Shown here in pieces: positions 60,502-64,000 of a stretch of 64,000 bases of DNA (its first letter is position 1; each line of letters opens with the position of its first letter). The position numbers were made by a program, and so were the translations under genes. The stretch spans positions 1 to 64,000 of the forward strand of contig CACYTP010000006.1 of assembly GCA_902777385.1 (NCBI GenBank). The letters run 5' to 3'. The DNA is from an uncultured bacterium. Its GTDB lineage: Bacteria; Cyanobacteriota; Vampirovibrionia; Gastranaerophilales; Gastranaerophilaceae. The notes under the pieces are model-generated. The model saw only the letters and a program-made list of their open reading frames with translations. It searched no databases and was not told where the DNA came from.

Positions 60502-61638
60502 ATGAAAAAAAATATAATAATAGTGATACTCCTTATATTGGCAGCGTTACTTGTAAGATTTTCTATTTCTGCCTATAACGGGTATAAAGCTTCAAAAGCA
60601 AAAAAAGCACAGCAAGCTCCTGAGGTAGTGGTTGACACTATTAAAGATGTTGAAATCATTAGAAGCTATTCTGCACCCGGCAGGGTAATGGCAAAATACA
60701 GGGTAGATATTTTAGCCCGTATTTCCGGATACTTACAAAAGAGCTATTTTAAGGAAGGTGATTTTGTAAAAGCCGGACAAACATTATTTTTAATTGAGCC
60801 TACTGAATATTCAAATGCTGCAAATGTTGCAAGTGCAGATATTTCAAATTTAAGGGCACAGCTTGTATATGCAGAAAAACAATTGGCAAGAGCAAAAGAC
60901 CTTGTTCAAAAAGATTACATTGCTAAATCACAGTATGATAATATTTTATCTCAGAGGGATTCTTTGAAGGCTCAATTAGCATCCGCTCGGTCAAGATATA
61001 ATGATGCTAACAGAAATTTAGGGTACACAAATGTGAAAGCTCCAGTTGACGGAAAAATTGGTCTGATAAATGTTACGCTTGGTAACTATGTATCTCCGTC
61101 TTCCGGTCCTTTAACAACAATAAACAGTACTGATCCGATATATGTTACTTTCCCGTTAGAGTCAATTGATTATGATACTTTGTCTAAATCTGACGGAGTC
61201 GATAATAAAAACAGAAAAGTTGAATTATATTTTTCTGACGGTACAAAATATGAATATGACGGCACACAGGATTTTATTGATAACAAGGTTGATATATCAA
61301 CAGGTACTGTTACAATGCGTGCAACATTTAAAAATCCGAGTGACCAGTTGTTGCATGGTGCATTCGTAAACGTAAAACTTTTCGCAAATAAACCTGTTAA
61401 AACCCCGATTGTACCATTAGTGGCTGTTCAGGAAAATCAGGCAGGAAAATATGTTTATGTAGTTGATGAAAATAATTTACCTCAGCTTGTGTATATAAAA
61501 GTTGACGGTCAATATGGAGATAATTGGATAATAAAAGATGGCTTGAAGATCGGAGACAAAATTATTGTAGACGGCATTCAAAAGGTTGTGCCTAATGCTG
61601 CCATAAGAATTAAAGAAAAAAGTGAAAGTCAGAAATAA
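60502..61638 (+). CDS. RND efflux periplasmic adaptor (AcrA/MFP family), 378 aa
   Basis: An N-terminal hydrophobic anchor precedes the layered adaptor fold: lipoyl halves (VDILARISGYLQKSYFKEGD and VKAPVDGKIGLINVTLGNYV), a coiled-coil hairpin (about 105-165), and beta-barrel and membrane-proximal domains. It would link the inner-membrane pump, encoded next, to an outer-membrane channel. GAGGATATA lies before the ATG. Substrate unknown. Confidence 0.93.
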   Translation: MKKNIIIVILLILAALLVRFSISAYNGYKASKAKKAQQAPEVVVDTIKDVEIIRSYSAPGRVMAKYRVDILARISGYLQKSYFKEGDFVKAGQTLFLIEPTEYSNAANVASADISNLRAQLVYAEKQLARAKDLVQKDYIAKSQYDNILSQRDSLKAQLASARSRYNDANRNLGYTNVKAPVDGKIGLINVTLGNYVSPSSGPLTTINSTDPIYVTFPLESIDYDTLSKSDGVDNKNRKVELYFSDGTKYEYDGTQDFIDNKVDISTGTVTMRATFKNPSDQLLHGAFVNVKLFANKPVKTPIVPLVAVQENQAGKYVYVVDENNLPQLVYIKVDGQYGDNWIIKDGLKIGDKIIVDGIQKVVPNAAIRIKEKSESQK

Positions 61639-61685
61639 TAGACCATTTTCGGTTTATAAATTTAAAAAGTAAGGGATACATAATA

Positions 61686-64000
61686 ATGAATGAACAAAAG
61701 CAGGGTAACTTATTCATACGCCGACCGAAAATGGCGATAGTTATATCATTGGTAATAATGCTTGCCGGTATGTTAATGATGACACAGCTGCCTCTTGAGG
61801 AATATCCTTCAATTACGCCTCCACAGGTTGTTGTAACCGCAAACTATGCCGGTGCAAGTTCAGATGTTGTTGAATCAACGGTTGCCGCTCCTATTGAAGC
61901 TCAATTAAACGGTACTGATAACATGATATACATGTCTTCAACTTCAAGGAACGGGCAATATCAATTAACATTATATTTCAAAATAGGTACAGATCCTGAT
62001 ATGGCGGTTGTAAATGTTCAAAACTCATTACAGCTGGTTACCCCTCGTTTGCCGGAAGATGTCCGCCGATACGGTTTATCTGTAAGAAAATCCACTGGTG
62101 GCCCCGGTATAATGATGATTTCTGTAAATTCCCCGACTGGTACTTATGATTCCTTATATATAGCAAACTATGCTTCAGTTTATATAAAAGATGAACTTGC
62201 TCGTATTCATGGTGTTGGTACGGCTGCAGTTTTTGGTTCATCTGATTATTCTATGAGAATATGGTTGGATGCATCAAAGATGGCAAATCTTGGTATATCC
62301 GTATCGGAAGTTAGTGCGGCAATTCAGTCTCAAAATCTTCAGGCTCCTGCAGGTGATTTGGGTGTTGAACCTATGAAGAATAAGCAACTTATCAAATTAA
62401 CCCTGAGAACTAAAGGGCGTTTGACAACTCCGGAAGAATTTGAAGATATTATTGTTCGTTCAAAACCTGACGGTTCTCAAATAAAAATAAAAGATATTGC
62501 AAGAGTAGAACTTGGTGCGGAAAGTTATTCATATTTCTCCCGTATCGGCGGTAAAAATTCTGCCGTAATTTCAATTTCCCAGATTCCTGAAGCAAATGCT
62601 ATTGAATTGTCAAATCAATTAAGAAAGAAGATGGCTGAACTCAGTAAGAGATTCCCTCAGGGAATTGAATATAAAATTCAGCATGATGAAACAACTTATG
62701 TAAGGGAATCTATTAAAGAAGTTATCAATGCAATAGGATTGGCAATTCTTTTGGTTGCAATTGTAACGTATCTGTTTTTGGGTACTGCGAGGGCTGCATT
62801 TATCCCGATTTGTGCAATACCTGTATCATTAATCGGTGTATTTATATTCATGAATATACTCGGGTTTTCAATAAATCTTTTGATTTTATTCGGGTTGGTA
62901 CTTGCAGTAGGGCTTGTTGTTGACGATGCAATTGTAGTACTGGAAAATACTCAGCGTCATATTCAGGATGGGAAACCGACAAAAGAAGCTACGGAAATTA
63001 CCATGACAGAGGTTTTTGGTGCTGTTCTGGCAACTTCACTTGTATTGATGGCGGTATTTGTTCCTGTATCGTTTATGACAGGCGTTACAGGTCAGATGTT
63101 CAGACAATTTGCGGTTTGTATAGCATCAGCCATAGGTTTATCCACTCTTGTTGCATTAACTTTGTCGCCTGCTTTATGTACAATGATTTTGAAATCAGGT
63201 AAAGAAAAAGCCGATTTCGCATTTATTCAGAAGTTTGATGAGTGGTTTAACGGAATTCGTGATAAGTATTTAAATGGAGCAAAGAGGTTTATTAATTCAC
63301 CTAAGCTTACTTTGAGTACATTCTTTATAATTATTCTTTTTATTGTTGGCATGTTTAAAATTTTACCGACAGGATTTTTGCCAAACGAGGACAGAGGGGT
63401 AATATTTACAAGAATACAGTTACCTGACGGGTCTTCGGCATCCAGAACTGATGATGTTGCAACTCAGGTTGAGCATAAACTCCTTGAAATTCCGGGAGTA
63501 AAGAATACGATTACTCTTGTAGGGTTTGAAGGTGAAAATACATCTTTTGTTGTTGCAGAACTTGATGACTGGTCTAAACGTAAAAAGAAAGAATTAAAAT
63601 TAGACAGTATTCTTTCAAAAGTGCAGAAGGAATTTGCCTTATACCCTTCCGCAACAATCACAACATTTGTTCCTCCGGCTATTTCCGGTTTGGGTATGGT
63701 TGGCGGTTTTGAATACCAGTTACTTGATAAGGGTGACAGAACTCCTCAGGAATTATACGATGAAGCCGTTAAATTAACTACTCAGGTATATAAAGAGGAT
63801 AAAGAACGTAATGGTATATTTACAGTTTTGAACTTTACATATACGGCAAATCTTCCTCAGCTGTTAATTGATGTAGATGCGTCGAAAGCTTTGGCTCAGG
63901 ATGTTTCCATTTTAGAAGCGTATAACGCTTTGGCATCATATTTTGGAAGATATTATATAAATGACTTCAATAAAATGGGACGTGTATTCCGTGTATATAT
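61686..64000 (+). CDS. RND efflux transporter (AcrB-like), cut by the window edge
   Basis: From ATG 61686 (AAGGGATACATA before it) the frame runs without a stop to the window end, about 771 residues of an expected 1030-1050. The first helix (PKMAIVISLVIMLAGMLMM) and the periplasmic start (LPLEEYPSITPPQVVVTANY) are typical of HAE1-type pumps. So are PAGDLG-type text, the TM4 motif with GLVVDDAIVVLEN carrying the proton-relay Asp pair, and the second periplasmic half. The gene continues beyond the window. It works with the adaptor just upstream. Confidence 0.95.
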   Translation, partial: MNEQKQGNLFIRRPKMAIVISLVIMLAGMLMMTQLPLEEYPSITPPQVVVTANYAGASSDVVESTVAAPIEAQLNGTDNMIYMSSTSRNGQYQLTLYFKIGTDPDMAVVNVQNSLQLVTPRLPEDVRRYGLSVRKSTGGPGIMMISVNSPTGTYDSLYIANYASVYIKDELARIHGVGTAAVFGSSDYSMRIWLDASKMANLGISVSEVSAAIQSQNLQAPAGDLGVEPMKNKQLIKLTLRTKGRLTTPEEFEDIIVRSKPDGSQIKIKDIARVELGAESYSYFSRIGGKNSAVISISQIPEANAIELSNQLRKKMAELSKRFPQGIEYKIQHDETTYVRESIKEVINAIGLAILLVAIVTYLFLGTARAAFIPICAIPVSLIGVFIFMNILGFSINLLILFGLVLAVGLVVDDAIVVLENTQRHIQDGKPTKEATEITMTEVFGAVLATSLVLMAVFVPVSFMTGVTGQMFRQFAVCIASAIGLSTLVALTLSPALCTMILKSGKEKADFAFIQKFDEWFNGIRDKYLNGAKRFINSPKLTLSTFFIIILFIVGMFKILPTGFLPNEDRGVIFTRIQLPDGSSASRTDDVATQVEHKLLEIPGVKNTITLVGFEGENTSFVVAELDDWSKRKKKELKLDSILSKVQKEFALYPSATITTFVPPAISGLGMVGGFEYQLLDKGDRTPQELYDEAVKLTTQVYKEDKERNGIFTVLNFTYTANLPQLLIDVDASKALAQDVSILEAYNALASYFGRYYINDFNKMGRVFRVY

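Overview
The window looks like a chromosome segment of an AT-rich, Gram-negative-type bacterium. The best guess is a gut member of the Vampirovibrionia/Melainabacteria (Gastranaerophilales), the non-photosynthetic sister group of Cyanobacteria. This rests on several things seen together: three prepilin-like genes with an almost identical N-terminus (FTLAEVLITLGIIGVVAA), lipid A and LPS export genes (lpxI, lpxB, lptD, lptF/G), an ADP-forming acetyl-CoA synthetase as in fermenters, and no photosynthesis genes. The lineage is inference; marker-gene phylogeny would settle it. No rRNA, tRNA, CRISPR array, transposase or prophage was recognised.

Layout. 1-1.1 kb: a prepilin gene bracketed by 49-bp inverted repeats. 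1.1-3.7 kb: a HExxH peptidase-like protein behind a promoter with a BlaI/CopY-type dyad, then a protein with two HNH modules. 3.7-6.7 kb (minus): an ATPase-TPR protein overlapping rsmG. 6.8-16.1 kb (plus): an envelope operon holding a 34-aa membrane peptide, an M23 peptidase, LptD, a class II aldolase, LpxI, LpxB, an M16 peptidase and acetolactate synthase. 16.1-19.1 kb (minus): small secreted proteins, rph, a Zn-ribbon protein and a membrane protein. 19.2-25.6 kb: an accessory stretch with a PHP protein, a possible antisense RNA/small ORF pair, a prepilin gene with a G10 tract and repeat-derived N-terminus, two small proteins, thrS, a hairpin-rich intergenic block, and a third prepilin gene divergent from an XRE regulator. 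25.6-30.7 kb: RSH alarmone enzyme, a YggU-family protein, a secreted protein and radA. 30.7-33.9 kb: a 1060-aa low-complexity protein. 34-38.7 kb: trxA, a DEDDh exonuclease, an OPA-family transporter and rlmN. 38.7-49.8 kb: polA, ADP-forming acetyl-CoA synthetase, LptF/G permease, an orphan histidine kinase, priA and a PC4-like protein. 50-55.6 kb: pheT, an SH3-like secreted protein, an endonuclease IV-like protein and a TSCPD protein. 55.6-60.4 kb: an RGG-rich protein-rimM-trmD operon, dtd and ffh. 60.5-64 kb: an RND efflux adaptor and the start of its pump, cut by the window edge.

How the parts fit. The envelope operon joins lipid A synthesis (LpxI, LpxB), LPS insertion (LptD) and murein remodelling (M23); the LptF/G permease at 45 kb is the inner-membrane end of the same route. 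rsmG, rlmN, trmD, rimM, rph, dtd, thrS, pheT and ffh are translation housekeeping. The most unusual material is (a) prepilin genes whose 5' ends are built from interspersed repeats, one with a G10 tract that decides whether the best start codon is in frame; (b) an RGG/Asn-rich zinc-ribbon protein sitting where rpsP/khpA usually precede rimM-trmD; (c) a possible type I toxin-antitoxin-like pair and other candidate small RNAs with exposed CUCCU; and (d) a duplicated HNH protein.
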